From Ceratorhiza oryzae-sativae (lineage: Eukaryota; Basidiomycota; Agaricomycetes; Cantharellales; Ceratobasidiaceae): 64,000 nucleotides of DNA. Under the pieces are notes generated by a model. That model searched no databases, was not told the DNA's origin, and saw nothing but the letters and a program-made list of their open reading frames with translations. The stretch lies in NCBI GenBank assembly GCA_030998015.1, contig JARWMV010000246.1:434001-498000 (forward strand). The letters are read 5' to 3'. Position 1 is the stretch's first letter; every line of letters starts with the position of its first letter. This document shows, piece by piece, positions 1-11,874 of this stretch. A program made the position numbers and the translations under genes.

Positions 1-2165
1 GGACCCCCCCCCCATTTGAGTATCCTCATAAGATTTCATCAATGAAAAAAACAATAACCCAAACTCGGGATAGGTTGAAGGGAGGGAGGGGGGGCGAGTT
101 GCCGTACGTGTGCGTGTGTGTGGCGTGTGTCCGAATCGCGTGTCGATGGCATGCTGACGCATCCCTCGCGGGGACGATCTGTTGGGGGGAGGACAGAATC
201 TGGCGGGGACGGGGACGGCCGGGCGCGGAGCGGCGTCGCAGGTGACCTTGCGTGTATGCGTCGGGAAGCGGAATCAATAGCCATACAAATGCCCCGCGGT
301 TTGAGGGTAGCATCCCGCGTTGCTCGACAGAGGAAGCCTGGGCTTGTGAGGCACAAAGTATGCACAGCAGGACCGTACCCTAATGTGCTGAAACGATAGA
401 TCATAGCTCAGTCTCAAAGCCAAAAAAAATCGCGCTGGGTACGTAAATGATTCATCAACATGTACTAATAGTTATTTATCTCGATTTACTATAGTGCTCT
501 GCTGGGTTAGCTGGCAAGGATCACCCTCCGCTCATCGATCAACACGAGACGAGCACGCCTTCACGCACAATTGTAGGAGTTTTTTTTTTGGGAACCTACT
601 AGTGGCCCGTTTGTCCACCGTGCACTCAGACAGCAACAGCACGCCTATCTCACAAGACAAAAGCAGCCGGACGGTTTTATCCATTCGATAGGCACGCCGT
701 CCGCTGTGCTGGCATACGTTTTACCATTTCAGATGCCTCCTTTACCTCTGTGCCTAGCTCAAGGATCGTGGAACGCGGCAGTATACCTGTATGCGCCTGT
801 ACACCCGTGTAAATTTTCGATCTTCCCATCGCCAGGTAGCCTCGGCCAGCCACAAAACCCGATGACTAAGCACTTGCCTTGTCCGGAGATGAAAACCCTC
901 GGTTCAGTCTGGACCTCCGGGTGCCTGGGCCTGACGTGTGTGGCACTGAATCTATGAGCATTGATGACTGGGGGTACGCCCCGATGTTTTTGGATATCCA
1001 CGTCTGAGATGAACACCCGCCCACATATTATTGTCTTTGTAGGCGTAGTGTGTGGAAACAAAGTTAGAAGTAGCTCGTGCCTGTGCCTTGATAAGCCCTC
1101 GAGCGCTGAAGGTTGACGTGGAAACCCCTTGTCCTCTCGGCGATCCTCCAGTTCTGGGTATTGCTTGGTGAATGCGGCACCGAAAGGGGTGCCAGAGGTC
1201 GACCGGTCAAATACATCAAAAGCTGAAGCTGATGACCTCATTTGGTAATCACAGCCCTGCACCGCCCCTTACGGTAACACTGAACACGCTCTGCGCCTGT
1301 GAATGCGACCTTTTGGCTCAGGGGAAGAGAACGCATTATGGGTACCGGCGAACCTCGTTCCCCGGCCAAGATTGACACCGTGATGGGTGGGGCCGGTATC
1401 GGTCCAGAGATCACCTCACCATGATAGGGGATGTAGTTCGGGCACACACTCGATCCTTATTATCATGCAATGCCTCTTGTGTAAGACCACTAGGATCCAC
1501 GCAAGATCACGAGAGAAGGGCTTCATTATTGGCAAAATCAGTCCTTCGCCGGTTGCGCTCCGACGCCAACCGGAAGTTTTCACTATTCTTCCCTCAAACG
1601 CGAGAACCAGAGCTCGGATAGTGGATATTGAGGTGAGAACACAGTTGAATGGCGAGAGGAAGACCAGGATTTTTAGACCGTGGAGTATCAAACGCAAACA
1701 TCCTGTCTCGACCAGAAGCCAGTGATAGATTGAGCGCTCCTTGATAAATTGCCTCCTTGGTTCACACTCGAGCACTAGCGGTATGAGGGCGGAGTAAAGG
1801 CGTTCGACCTAGCTTTGCCTTACCGAGTCAAGTTATCCCGTACACTGGGATGTGTGTGTATAGCTCGTGAGAGAATCCCATAGTTGTGTGCCTGTAGCAA
1901 CCTATAGCTCCCGGAGACCCTCCAATACTAGGATTCATAGTCCAAAAGATCCAATACAGTAGATATTCAGCCAGGATTCCGTGTATAGATCATATTGATT
2001 CGCGGCAGAGCCGACTGGCGGGATGTTTCTTCGGCACATCACGTGATTCGTTATATTCCGCCCAGATCGATCAGAATGCTCATTAATTATTGATCCCGAT
2101 AACAACGATAGTAACGATCACGCCTCGTCGATTATTCGCTCGCCGTACTCGCTTCAGTCGCCAAC
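1..2165. other. Gene-poor stretch, nothing recognised
   Basis: I see no protein family, RNA gene or convincing multi-exon structure here. Open frames on both strands are short, lack start context and splice logic, and look like chance. The left edge has a G/C-rich low-complexity patch (runs of C and G, then a GT-rich run near 105-130). The last 100 bases are presumably the promoter and leader of the Dabb gene that starts at 2166. Confidence 0.5.
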
Positions 2166-2919
2166 ATGATCATCCATATTGGTCAGTAATCATATCTTGG
2201 CCCGCGGCCGCACGTCAATTATGCATGTCATAGTAGGAGTAGCGTTGATTGACATGATTTGTCTCCAGTGATGTTCAAGTTAAAGACACAGCCCTCAGTG
2301 GCTGAGGCCGACCCACCTTCAACATTTACAGACGCGACTGCAACAGGTGTCATCCAGGCTACTCAAGAACAGATCGCCGAGTATCAGGCTAGAGCAATAC
2401 ATGAGATTTCCACTGCACTAAGCAAAGTTCCCGGTAAGTTTTGCGCCACGAGGCACGATGTACAAGAGCCAAAGGCGGACGCTTGACTCTTTTTGCTCTC
2501 ACAAATATTCCCTTCATTGCGGTCGCAGCCCTCCTGATGATCGTTTCTTTTCCGTTCAGGCCCCATGGTCCCAATGCAGTTTGGACCGCCCCAACTCCCT
2601 GAGAGGGCCAAGGGGTATACTTTTGGTGTGGACATCCACCCCAATCACTGAGCGGATCTCATATATACTCTTAGCCCTTTACTCAAAGTTCAAGGATCGT
2701 GCTGCCCTAAACGCATACGATATTAGTGAAGCCCACAGAGCGTACGTTAGCTTAATCTTTACACTTTTCTCTCACACTCAGCATTCCCCAGCGCGGTGGC
2801 CAACGTAGTCAAGCCCCACGTAGACGGTGTGTTCTTTTCTGGTTTGTATATTTTTACATCTGATCGGCACTACCCTAGATGTCATGGCTTACGATTTCGA
2901 GCTTCTGGATGATGCCTAA
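2166..2919 (+). CDS. Dabb-domain (stress-responsive A/B barrel) protein
   Basis: Small protein of about 125 residues forming one dimeric alpha/beta-barrel (Dabb) domain; family members are stress-induced proteins or small enzymes, and the substrate here is unknown. I join six exons: 2166-2181, 2269-2433, 2560-2625, 2675-2741, 2792-2826 and 2879-2919. The product starts MIIHIVMFKLK, the usual first Dabb strand, has ERAKGYTFALYSKF in the middle strand, and ends VKPHVDDVMAYDFEL, the usual last strand and helix. The second exon holds an insert of about 40 residues (with TFTDATATGV) that lengthens the first helix region. An apparent stop near 2650 lies inside the 49-nt intron 2626-2674. The reading frame is intact. 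The family call rests on pattern recognition of the motifs; the exon joins are my inference. Confidence 0.72.
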
Positions 2920-4321
2920 TAAGGAAGTGATCCTACCTTTTCATTATGGGACTAGTCTAAACCAATAGTCCTCGCTTGTAAAAGTCGCCGAAGTTAATGA
3001 ATGGTGCGCTAACATATGACGAGAGCATGCCCACGATGGGCTTTCGTGGAGAATGTGCGTCCATCGATATAGTAGATGCTAGCCATAATTGTCCCGATGT
3101 CCCTAACTAACGTCCAATGGAGATCGAAAAGTAGCCCGGTTATCCAAGGTTCACGGATGAGCAGTTTCCATATGACATCCCAGCATTCAATGAGAGAGGT
3201 GAAGCCCAGAAGTCGTTGTGTCGTTTTCTCAGTTGCCAGGTGTTCTGCCTTCCAGATCTACACACAAGCGCTCCTTCAACCAGGCGTGCGACAATAAATC
3301 ATCACGAAAAAATAGGACGCGCGAAAGCCGCATTGTTGCAAAGTTGACCAATTGCAGCCACCAACGCATTGTGATTTATTCCCAAATTTGGATATAGGCT
3401 TTAGGGTTAACCCCCATCACTTTTGGCATCTGTAGCGAGGCTTTCAAGTGGGTTTGCCCATCCTTCACAGCTGCTCTTCCTTCCTTGACAGACTTTGATC
3501 GATTTTTCTTTGTCTTTTGAGGGTCAACAAGCATCATGTGGTCAATGCCCGTCCTATCCCTAGGCGAAGCACGCAGGGTTTGCGCGAGCTAAATATTGAT
3601 CTCGTTATCCTCAACTTAATCCACCTTATCTAGGACACGAGGTTATACTCTACAGGGCACTGTTGCCGAGCGCAGGCGAAGTCGCTGCACAAGTTGCAGC
3701 CAAATTTGCTTGCGGATGGGCGAGGTTTTCGACAACCCGAACCTCCTTTTAGCTGACGTCGTCTCCCTAGTTGCCACCCATTCGTGCACCTTTGATCCAA
3801 AACAACGTCCATTACCGTTGGCCGCTCGGCTTCCATGGTGCAGCTACGAGGGATATTGCGCCGCCTCGATAGTGTCACGCGTCTATGTTCCTCAAATCCA
3901 TCCCAACTTGCAATCAGCATCCACAATGGATGCGGCCGGACCACGTAATAAGGAATCTGAGCGACTCACACTTGTGATTCGGCTATCTGGGTTGAACGTG
4001 CTTTAAAATTGCAAGAAATCAACAGCGGCTCCTACGAATCGGTACGTGCATAGCTGCAGGTTTATACTAAAGCAAACAGTCGTTCCTATTAATCAAGGCG
4101 TATGGATCGAATACGCACCAATATTTTTATAGCGAGGCGTCACTCCTAATAAAGCCACAATTCAAATACCTTAAGCCAGAAAGTTATGCTATAGATGATA
4201 GTATTGGAAAGCGAGTTGACTGTATAACACAGCAATAAGAAAGCCCCTAATCCTTTACTTCTTGCCGGACCTGACGAACCTCGGTTAGGATTATTCGCAA
4301 TTGGTCTGTCTGATCAATCGC
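2920..4321. other. Intergenic, no gene recognised
   Basis: Between the Dabb gene and the stop codon of TMA7. Open frames near 3076-3297 and 3630-4006 lie on opposite strands, show no family signature and carry no splice-supported extension. It holds the 3' ends of two convergent genes; the rest is AT-rich with no repeat that I can see. Confidence 0.5.
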
Positions 4322-4709
4322 TTACTTCTTAATACCGCCACCACCCATAGGTCCACCTGTGGAAGTGTCAGCGTCGGGTTTGGATTGGTATAAAATTTGT
4401 ATCTACCCTTGGCAGCTGGAGTAAACGTGTCAGATGGCCCGGTCATGACGTGCTGTTGGACTTACCTCTGGCTTGAGCCTCTTTCAAAGCAGCAGCTTCC
4501 TCCTTTTGCTTTGCTTTGAAGGCCAGATCCTCCTATAGATATGACAGGTGAGCAAACTAGAAACATTGAGAAATGTTAGATCGCACGTCATCAAAATCCT
4601 TCTTGTCTTTCTTCGGAGCCTATAGTATATTGTTGGTTTGATTGTTTTTATGGACGATGGTAGGATATACCTTGAGTGGCTTTAGTTTTCCTCCTTGTCG
4701 TCCAGACAT
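4322..4709 (-). CDS. TMA7: Translation machinery-associated protein 7 (TMA7)
   Basis: Ribosome-associated small basic protein of about 60 residues. Four exons on the minus strand give MSGRQGGKLKPLK, then APKKDKKDFDD, then EDLAFKAKQKEEAAALKEAQARAAK and finally GGPMGGGGIKK followed by stop. The N-terminal SGRxGGKxKPLK motif, the central KQKEE helix and the C-terminal GPMGGGGIKK tail are the hallmarks of TMA7/CCDC72. The start is fixed by the MSGR motif (ATG at 4707-4709) and the stop TAA lies at 4322-4324. The last intron splits the Gly codon before GGPMG. Length and composition match the family and no frame breaks are seen. Confidence 0.9.
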
Positions 4710-4954
4710 GTTTCTATATCGTGGTCGTGGCAAAGGCGCTCTGGCTGTAGGGCCGCTGTTACATCAGCATAAAATCAAATTCTTTCTTTCTCGGCGCTGG
4801 TCTTTACCTAGTTGTGGTGCTGAGATGGAGATCTCGGAGAAAATAACGCACTGGTTGACTCAGCTTCGACTTATTGCTCACCATATCTCTCTGGGTTATC
4901 CTGTTGCGCTAAAACACATCTACATCGGCTCGTACTTGTTTGGCGTCTGTGCTC

Positions 4955-5856
4955 ATGGCAGCCACGAAGGACAACCCAATTGTGCTATATGACATATATG
5001 CTACGGAAGGGCCATGGTCCCCTAGCACGTACAAAACGAGGTGCGGGTTTTCAAACAATGTCCATTTTATCTGCAATGACGCCCGTTCATTCCAGGCTCA
5101 CGCTTGATTACAAGCAACTGCCATATCGTGTGGAACTTGTGTCGATCGCAGACATCGAAACGAGAATGGCCGAGTTAGGTGCACCTATGGCTTCGCCACA
5201 GAGACCCCCTAAATACAGGCTACCTGGCAAGTCTCGGGCTTGATTCCAGTTGTTCATTCTGAATTATCATTCGCTTAGTTATCGCAGACCCATCGAGCAA
5301 CCCCGATGAAAACCCCACTTATGTTGTGGAGTCTTTCAATATTGCGATCTATCTAGACAACAAGTATCCTGAACCAGGCTATCCCACCGTCTTCCCCAAG
5401 GGCACTCGTATTCTACAGAAGATTGCTTCGGATACCTTCACCAACGAAGTTGGGTTCGCACTTCTGCAAGTTGCTAACCCCTTGGTCGCCAAGCCGGGTT
5501 TTCTCGACGAGAAAGGTCGAGGGTACTTCCTGCGCACTCGTGAATCTTGGTTCGGCGACCTTGGAGATATTGCGAAAGCCGGGCCGGAAAAATGGGAGGA
5601 GGTCCGAAAGAAATGGGACAGTTTTGGCCCCACGTTCCAGCTGAATCAGGGAGCCAAAGAGGATGGGCCGTTTGTGATGGGAAATCGGCCGTCTTTCACA
5701 GACTTTGCCATTGGTGGTTTGATGTTTTGGCTTCGCCGGGTCGAAGGTGGGGAAATGACCCGATGGAGGGAGGTTGCTGAATGGCATGGGGGTCGATGGG
5801 GCCGGCTTTGGGCTGAGCTCGAGAGTATTGAGAGGAGTTCCACTCGAGTTGACTGA
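4955..5856 (+). CDS. Glutathione S-transferase, GSTFuA/LigE-like, copy 1
   Basis: Cytosolic glutathione transferase of the fungal etherase-like (GSTFuA) class, linked in wood and litter fungi to detoxification of lignin-derived aromatics and other small molecules. Exons are 4955-5040, 5096-5226 and 5279-5856. The thioredoxin fold begins at residue 8 with NPIVLYDI and has WSPSTYKTR, where a Ser/Thr near the first helix is the likely glutathione-activating residue. After the cis-Pro region (KYRLPVIADPS) comes ESFNIAIYLDNKYPEP, the G-site Glu-Ser pair. The all-helical C-terminal domain ends with SFTDFAIGGLMFWLRR. Intron 2 has a GC donor (5227), which is supported because copy 2 splices at the same codon with GT. 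A tandem paralogue follows 195 bp downstream. The frame is intact. Confidence 0.87.
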
Positions 5857-6051
5857 AATAAATGAGATGTGTTATGCTTCGGTCGGCGTTGAAAACAGTC
5901 TTGTTCAAGGTCATCTGGGGCTTAGCAGGACTTCCAGCGCCAAGGGTCAATGGAATAAGCACTTCTTCATGACGCAGTGGCTTATAAAGACAGCTCTAGT
6001 GGTTTGTTAATCCTAACCTTCCTCTCTAACACATCGGCTACGCGTCCAAGA

Positions 6052-6965
6052 ATGGCGGCAACGAAAGAAAATCCCATAATATTCTATGACATCTTGGCCA
6101 CCGACGGATCGTGGTCTCCTAATACATTTAAAACGAGGTTTGTAGGCGCATATAACTGGCCATATGGCATTGATACTATCTAATGACAACAGACTTTCGT
6201 TAAACTATAAACGTCTACCATACCGAGTACAATATGTCTCATACCCGGACATCGAGCCGCTACTCAAGGAGTTAGGTCTTCCCCCTACCTCTGTTCACTT
6301 CCCCCACTATACGCTGCCCAGTGAGTAACTTTTCCTTGCTACGCCTGGTCGGATCGCTCATTGTACCCTCCTAGTGATTGCTGATCCATCAGCCGACCCA
6401 AATGGCAAGCCGACCTACGTCGTCGAATCTTTCGAAATCGCAACATATCTCGACGACAAATATCCAGCGCCGAAATACCCGGCTATCTTCGCACCCGGCA
6501 CACGCGCACTACAAAAGATCACATCCGACCTGTTTACGAACCAAGTGGGTTACTCGTTGTTCCCCTTTGCAATCGGACTGGTGGCCAAACCAGGTTTTCT
6601 CGACGAACGTGGGCGCGAGTACTTTGTTCGCACACGTGAACATTGGATGAAGCTACTCGAGAACCCGGCCGAGACGAGTTCAGCCAAGTGGGGGGAAATT
6701 CACGATAAATGGGATCATTTTGGCAAACAATTCGACTACAACAAGGGTGTCTGAAGAGGGACCATTCGCGATGGGCAAACAGATCTCGTTCACAGACTTC
6801 GCGATTGGAGGAGCGATCCATTGGCTGCGTCGTATCGAAGGGGGTGACATGCCGCACTGGACAAACATGTCGGAGTGGCAGGGAGGCAGGTGGGCCCGGC
6901 ATTGGACTGAAATCGAAAAGCTAGAAAAAGCGTCAACTGAAGTGTCTCAAGTGTCGGCTTTGTAA
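6052..6965 (+). CDS. Glutathione S-transferase, GSTFuA/LigE-like, copy 2 (frame break)
   Basis: Tandem paralogue of the preceding GST, with the same three-exon layout and the same intron positions. It starts MAATKENPII, has WSPNTFKTR in the N-terminal fold, ESFEIATYLDDKYP at the G-site and SFTDFAIGGAIHWLRR in the C-terminal helices. A single-base frame break occurs around 6744-6751: the upstream frame ends in TGA at 6752-6754 just after DYNKGV, and the homologous frame resumes at once as VSEEGPFAMG. No GT-AG pair can bridge it. It is either an assembly indel or a recent inactivation; I favour the first because many genes in this window show the same defect. The rest is well conserved with copy 1, which argues against long-standing decay. 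Confidence 0.8.
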
Positions 6966-7309
6966 CCCCAGAATTTGTGTTTCGGTGAACGAATTGTCTT
7001 AATATGCATCGTGTTGTGCGAATGGGGAAACAAGACTAAAGACTGTATTGTTGAGTCGATAACTACAACACATTAACATCCCCATTTCCAGAATCTCAGC
7101 TGGCAGACACAAAAAACGAGACAGAAATCAAATGAGCGGACAAGGAGGGGTATGTTCGGAAGGACTTGTGGTAGAAGTAGCGAGAGACCGAAAAAAAGAG
7201 ATAAAGTGGAAATTGGTCGGCTAGGTAGCTAGTACACGACCCAGCTAATTATTTGAAGCTCTTCATCCTTGGATCCTCCTCGACTGGATCTACGCACCCA
7301 ACAGACTAT
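6966..7309. other. Intergenic between convergent GST2 and EDE1
   Basis: About 340 bp holding the 3' flanks of two convergent genes. I see no gene or repeat. Confidence 0.6.
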
Positions 7310-10300
7310 TTAAGCCTTTTGCATGTCGTATCCATGTGTCTCGAGTGCGTTCACCGCTTGTGTACGCGAGAATCCCATTCCACACAGCTGCTTCACAGCC
7401 TCGACATCATCATCCACCGCGGGTGTCGCAGCGCCGTTGCCAGTCATGGGCGGCGAAGCTAGCAGGGCCGAGCTCGTGGCTGGCGGCATGTCCGGAATTT
7501 GTTCCCTGCCTCCCTTATCCTTCTTGCCTTTATTCTTTTCTTTGGTCGTCTTTGATCGCCCAAACGACGGGAAATGCAAGCCCAGCTTTGAGTGACGCTG
7601 TACTGGCTCGGATGGCTGCTCGGGGCGCAGGCGTGCTTGTGCTTTGGGTGATTCAGACCGTTTGTTCTTCGGAGAGGAGCCCCGACCCGAGTTCATGCTG
7701 GCTGAGGTCGGAGACGTGGGTGGCGACGGACGGGACGTGATTGATGCTGGCGCCGCAAGCGCTGGAACTGGAGCCGGGATTGGGAGGGGCTCTGGCACAG
7801 GAATTGTGGAAGTTGCCTTGGCTGACGTTGACCCAGCGGCAGAGCCAAAGGCTGATCCAAACCCATCAAACGACTGTTTAGGCTCGGTCGGAGGCTTGGT
7901 TGGAGTGAGTCCGAATGCTTCGTCAAACGATACACCCTTTGATGGCGGGTTCGAATCAGCCTTGCCATTGCTCGTTGCGTTTGGTGGGCCAAAGGCATTG
8001 CTCGTGGCACTCGATGCTCCAAAGGCATTGCTCGTTGCGATAGAAGTTCCGAATGCGTTGCTAGTCGTGCTCGAGGTCCCAAAAGTATTGCTAGTAGTGC
8101 TCGACGCGCCAAACGCATCGTCGAACGAAAACGCGCCGGGCACGGTAGGGGATGCGCTGCTCTGTGTTGTATTGACGGTTGTGTTAATCGGATTGGGGGC
8201 AGAAGGCTCATTGTCCTTGGCCAAGCTTCCGGCAAAATCAAAGTTGTCGTCAAACGAGTTTTCAAAACTGAAACCGGAGGACTTGACTTCGGTAGTGCTG
8301 GATGGAATACTGCAGAAACCATTTGAGCCCTAAGACATGATTCTATGTTAACTCAACTTACCCCTTCATCGCTTCATCAAATGCATTTGCGCCAGTAGCA
8401 GGAGGTACGGCAGAGCTAGTCGACAGTCCGAATGCATCGTCGAATGCGCTCACTCCCGCGGCTGGAGCAGGGGTTAGGTTCGGAGCAGGAGCAGGAGCAG
8501 CAGGGGCAACAGGGGCGGCAATTGGGGTTGGTTCGGCGGGAGCAGGGCAGAAACTGCGGCAGTGGCAGTCAACCGCTTTGCTTTTTTGTCCAGTGGCTCG
8601 TCATCGCTATCTTCATCCGTTGTCGACTCATCTACCGCACCAGGTTCCGTCAGTGGTGGCAAGTCGTCGTTGTTCGAGTTTCCAGCAGGTACAGGGCTAT
8701 TCTGAAGCGATAGGGCCGGGAACTGGGAAGCAGCAGCTGCAACCTCAGGGTCCTCCTTTTCCTTCGCTTCTTGTTGCTTGGGTTCCTTCTGCGGTTTCCT
8801 TGTCTTTGCCCTTGTCCACAACTGGTGTTTCGTCCGCACCCATACCAAATGGGTCTTCGTCATCCGCCAAACCACGCGGATTTAGCTCTGGGAATTGGTA
8901 CAGGGGGTACGGTCTCGGCAGGCTTGTCCTCGAACCCGCTAAACGGCGTTTCGGCACCCTGGGGAATAGGAGTGTCACCAAATGCGGCGTCGAATGCCGA
9001 GCTTGTCGGCGTGAGTCCAAATGGCGAAGTGACCTGAGCCGCAGCCTGTTGGGAGTCGGTATTGGCAAAGGGAGAAGTCGCAGTCGCAGTGCCAGTAGGG
9101 ATGATAAAGGGAGCGACACTGCCTCCGGTAGGTGTGCTGGTGAATGGCGAGGAGACGTTGGATACCTCTGCAAACGGCAGAACAGGTGAGGCGGCGCCCG
9201 TGCTGGCATTCCTAAGACGATCGAAGGGGTTGGTACTGTTGCTTCGTTGGGGTTGCGCAGGTGTTACAGAGCGAGAGATAGGAAGCTCGACTTGGCTTGG
9301 TGACAATGTGTCGCCCCGCGGAGGGGTAACGATCGCAGCTGTGCCATTCACAGTCGGGGCAGCAACCGGAGCGGGCGAGACGATTTCGGGTGCCGGCGCA
9401 AGCGTAGGAACACCCCCAGTGGCGACTTCTCGCTCGACGTCCTCCAACTCTTTTTGCGCACTCTCAACGTCTGCCCGCGCTTCGTCGATCTCGTTTTGAA
9501 CCTTGGCCTTTTCACTCTCGCCGGAAGCTAGCTGTTTCCGTGCAATCGCAAGGAGTCCCTTGACTTGCCTCGCCTCGCGTTTGATCTTCTCCAGATCAGC
9601 CTTCATCTTTTCCGCTTCTTCTGCGACTTCTCGGACTCGTTTCTGGACGCCTCGTAGTTCTTCCTTGTCCCTCAAGACACCTCCCTCAATCTCTCCGCGC
9701 TCGAGTCGAACAGCACTAGCCTCGCTCTCGGTACGGATGAGCTCTTCGCGTGCCTTGGCCAAGTCAGCATCCTGCTGAACTTTCCGCGTACGGACTTCGG
9801 CGAGATGGTTCTCCTCTGACGCACGCGCAGCAGAGGCTCGAGCCAATTGTTCTTTGAGTTGAGCGAGCTCGGCTGCAGCAGCTTCGGACGAGGCAACAGC
9901 AACAGTCCTTGCGGCTGTCGCAGATTCGAGAGCACGCTGGGTTGAAGATAGCTGATTCTGAACGTTGGCGATTTCGATGCTCTGGGTTGCGGTTGCGGGA
10001 GTAGGTGTGCCTGCTTTGGGTGCTGGAGGAGCCTCGTCTTCGTCATCATCGAATAGGTTGCGAACTGGTTTGGCTATAGATGATGATTAAATCAGGGCCA
10101 GATGGATGGCCAGAGGGGCTTACGTGGGGCGGGTGCTGCGACTATTGGCGGAGGTGATACAACCTTGCTTGATGCAGGGGTGGGCGTTTGAACCGGTTCT
10201 TCGATAGACCATAGATCTCGCAGCGTCTCGCCTGTGCAATACCAATAAGGATTCCACCATCAAACGCGGCGAATGAGGAATACATACTCTGGGTAGGAGG

Positions 10301-11763
10301 TGCAGGTGCAGCTGGGCCGGAAGCACCTGGCCTGTGACTAGGAGGTACAAGCGATAGCGGAAGCTCAGCTGGAATCTCGCGCCCAGCGAGTTTTCCATTT
10401 ATGAGATGCATGGCGACGGCAAATCCATCACGCGTAAGCTTCCCGTCCTTGTTCAGATCAGCCAAGTCCCTGTCGCCAAAATGGGTTAGTTTTCCCGCGC
10501 CACGCAAGAAAAAGCCACGCTCACCAGACTTGCGCAAGAACAGGCTCGGGCAGCTGGACTGAACCATGAACGCCACGGCGGTGTCACCTTCGATGAATCC
10601 ACGTCCCTGAGGGTCAAGCGTCGCAAAGAAGGTATCGGCCTTGGCCTTTTCTTCCGGCGAGACGTCCCACTTTGGTTGAGGTTGGAGCAAATGGCTGCGG
10701 AATCGCAAACGGTTGACCGGTAAGTTGCGGACGGAGCGCCGGCGCGGCCGGGTTGGATTGGCCGGTGTACTGAGGCACAATGCGCCGTTGTTGGCCGCCA
10801 GTGTACTGAGGTTCTAGAGCACCTTGACCCGTGAACTGCGCCCTGATGGGACTTGCTGCGCGTTGGGCGAGGCCTGTGCCAGGACGGGAGCCTGTGCTAT
10901 TTCCCGTGAATTGGGCTTGGAGGGGAGACCCAACCGTTGGGCGGGGAGTGCCGCCGCTTGCTTGTTCGTATAGGCCTGGCGGGAGACTTGCAGGAATGAC
11001 TTGGAGATGACCGGACATGACGGATTGGATGAGAAACATCCCAATGACGAAGTCTGTGGCATCCAGAAAGCCTCGCTCATGTGTGTCGGCAAGGTTCCTG
11101 AGCGCGAGAATGAATACACGCCGATACCGAATGTCAAAGGGACTAACCAGATTTGACCGAGCTTGTCAGTTGGAAGTTTGGACTTGAGGAACAGGTCACG
11201 AGCCTTTTCGCCTGTGTCAAGGATAAGCCAGAGGACCCGAAAACAAAAGAAAAAACTCACCGCTGAGGAGGCCGTTGGCGGGGCCACTCTGGAAGAACAT
11301 ACGTAAGAACTTTTGGCGATCATCCGGTGTGAGCTGGGGGATCGCTGGACGAGCAGGAAGGGTAGGTGCAAGCGGAAGAGGCGATCCCGGATTCGAGCTG
11401 ACGCCTGGAATGGGGATGCCTTTGATGGTCGGCAGCGGACCGACTGCGGGCGTGTGAGCGCGTCACAAGTACACAACGAACAGAACACATACCTCGGGAG
11501 ATGAGCTCCTTCTTTGGCTTTTCGCCTGCTTGAGCCCAACCAATGAGGCGCAGGGCGATGCCGAGGCCGGTCTCGGTGAGGAAGCCGTTGTTGTCGGTGT
11601 CGGCGAGCTGCCAGATCTCACCGAGGGTAGCAGCGGGGAGGCCAGCGCCAGCAAAGACCTTGACGGCCTGGTCGCCGGTGACGACGCCGAGGTCGCTGGT
11701 GTCCGCCTTGGCAAAGACAACCTTGATGAGCTGCTGCTCCTGGGCCGACGCGCTGAAGCTCAT
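7310..11763 (-). CDS. EDE1: EDE1/Eps15-like endocytic scaffold (three EH domains, coiled coil, UBA)
   Basis: Early clathrin-mediated endocytosis scaffold that binds NPF-type peptides, ubiquitin and AP-2-like adaptors at the plasma membrane. From the start at 11763: EH domain 1 (ending with the EF-hand-like DTDNNGFLTETG), EH2 at about 11.35-10.99 kb (SKLPTDKLGQIW), and EH3 at about 10.68-10.38 kb (DLNKDGKLTRDGFAVAMHLI). A long charged coiled coil follows (about 9.85-9.42 kb), then a Pro/Ser/Thr-rich tail with DAFG, DPFG and NAFG motifs, and a C-terminal UBA (VKQLCGMGFSRTQAVNALE) ending at TAA 7310-7312. This domain order is diagnostic. Several short introns are present, for example 8334-8363. 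The acidic tail at 8.53-8.88 kb changes frame three times (near 8870, 8795 and 8550) without usable splice sites; these are probable sequence indels. It is divergent from the mannosyltransferase gene, 111 bp away. Confidence 0.88.
7968..8118 (-). repeat. 30-bp coding minisatellite in the EDE1 tail
   Basis: Four to five degenerate 30-bp units encode repeats of the pattern T-S-N-A-F-G-x-S-x-x (for example TSNAFGTSIA, TSNAFGASSA). The repeated NAFG resembles the NPF and DPF short motifs that bind endocytic partners. Copy number is likely variable between strains. Confidence 0.75.
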
Positions 11764-11874
11764 TGTGGTTGTTGACTTGAATTCGTGGGATGTGCCAACC
11801 GTGAGGTAAGCGCGCATGATGTAATCCAACTAGCGCTGAGCGACTGCGGCCCTTAGACACGTCGTTGCCGCACG
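11764..11874. promoter_or_regulatory. Short bidirectional promoter, EDE1 / PMT2
   Basis: Only 111 bp separate the two divergent start codons (11763 on minus, 11875 on plus), so both genes must share core promoter sequence. I see no clear TATA box, as is common for housekeeping fungal genes. Confidence 0.6.

Noticed and set aside
759..1262. Minus-strand open frame of 167 codons
   Set aside because: No family signature, no splice support, antisense frames of similar length; likely chance.
2620..2680. Apparent stop and frame change in the Dabb gene
   Set aside because: It is removed by a 49-nt intron (2626-2674) that restores the Dabb motif GYTFALYSKF.
8800..8880. Treating the DDEDPFGMG segment of EDE1 as an intron
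   Set aside because: The upstream frame stops before any donor, and the segment codes for typical DPF/acidic tail sequence; indels fit better.
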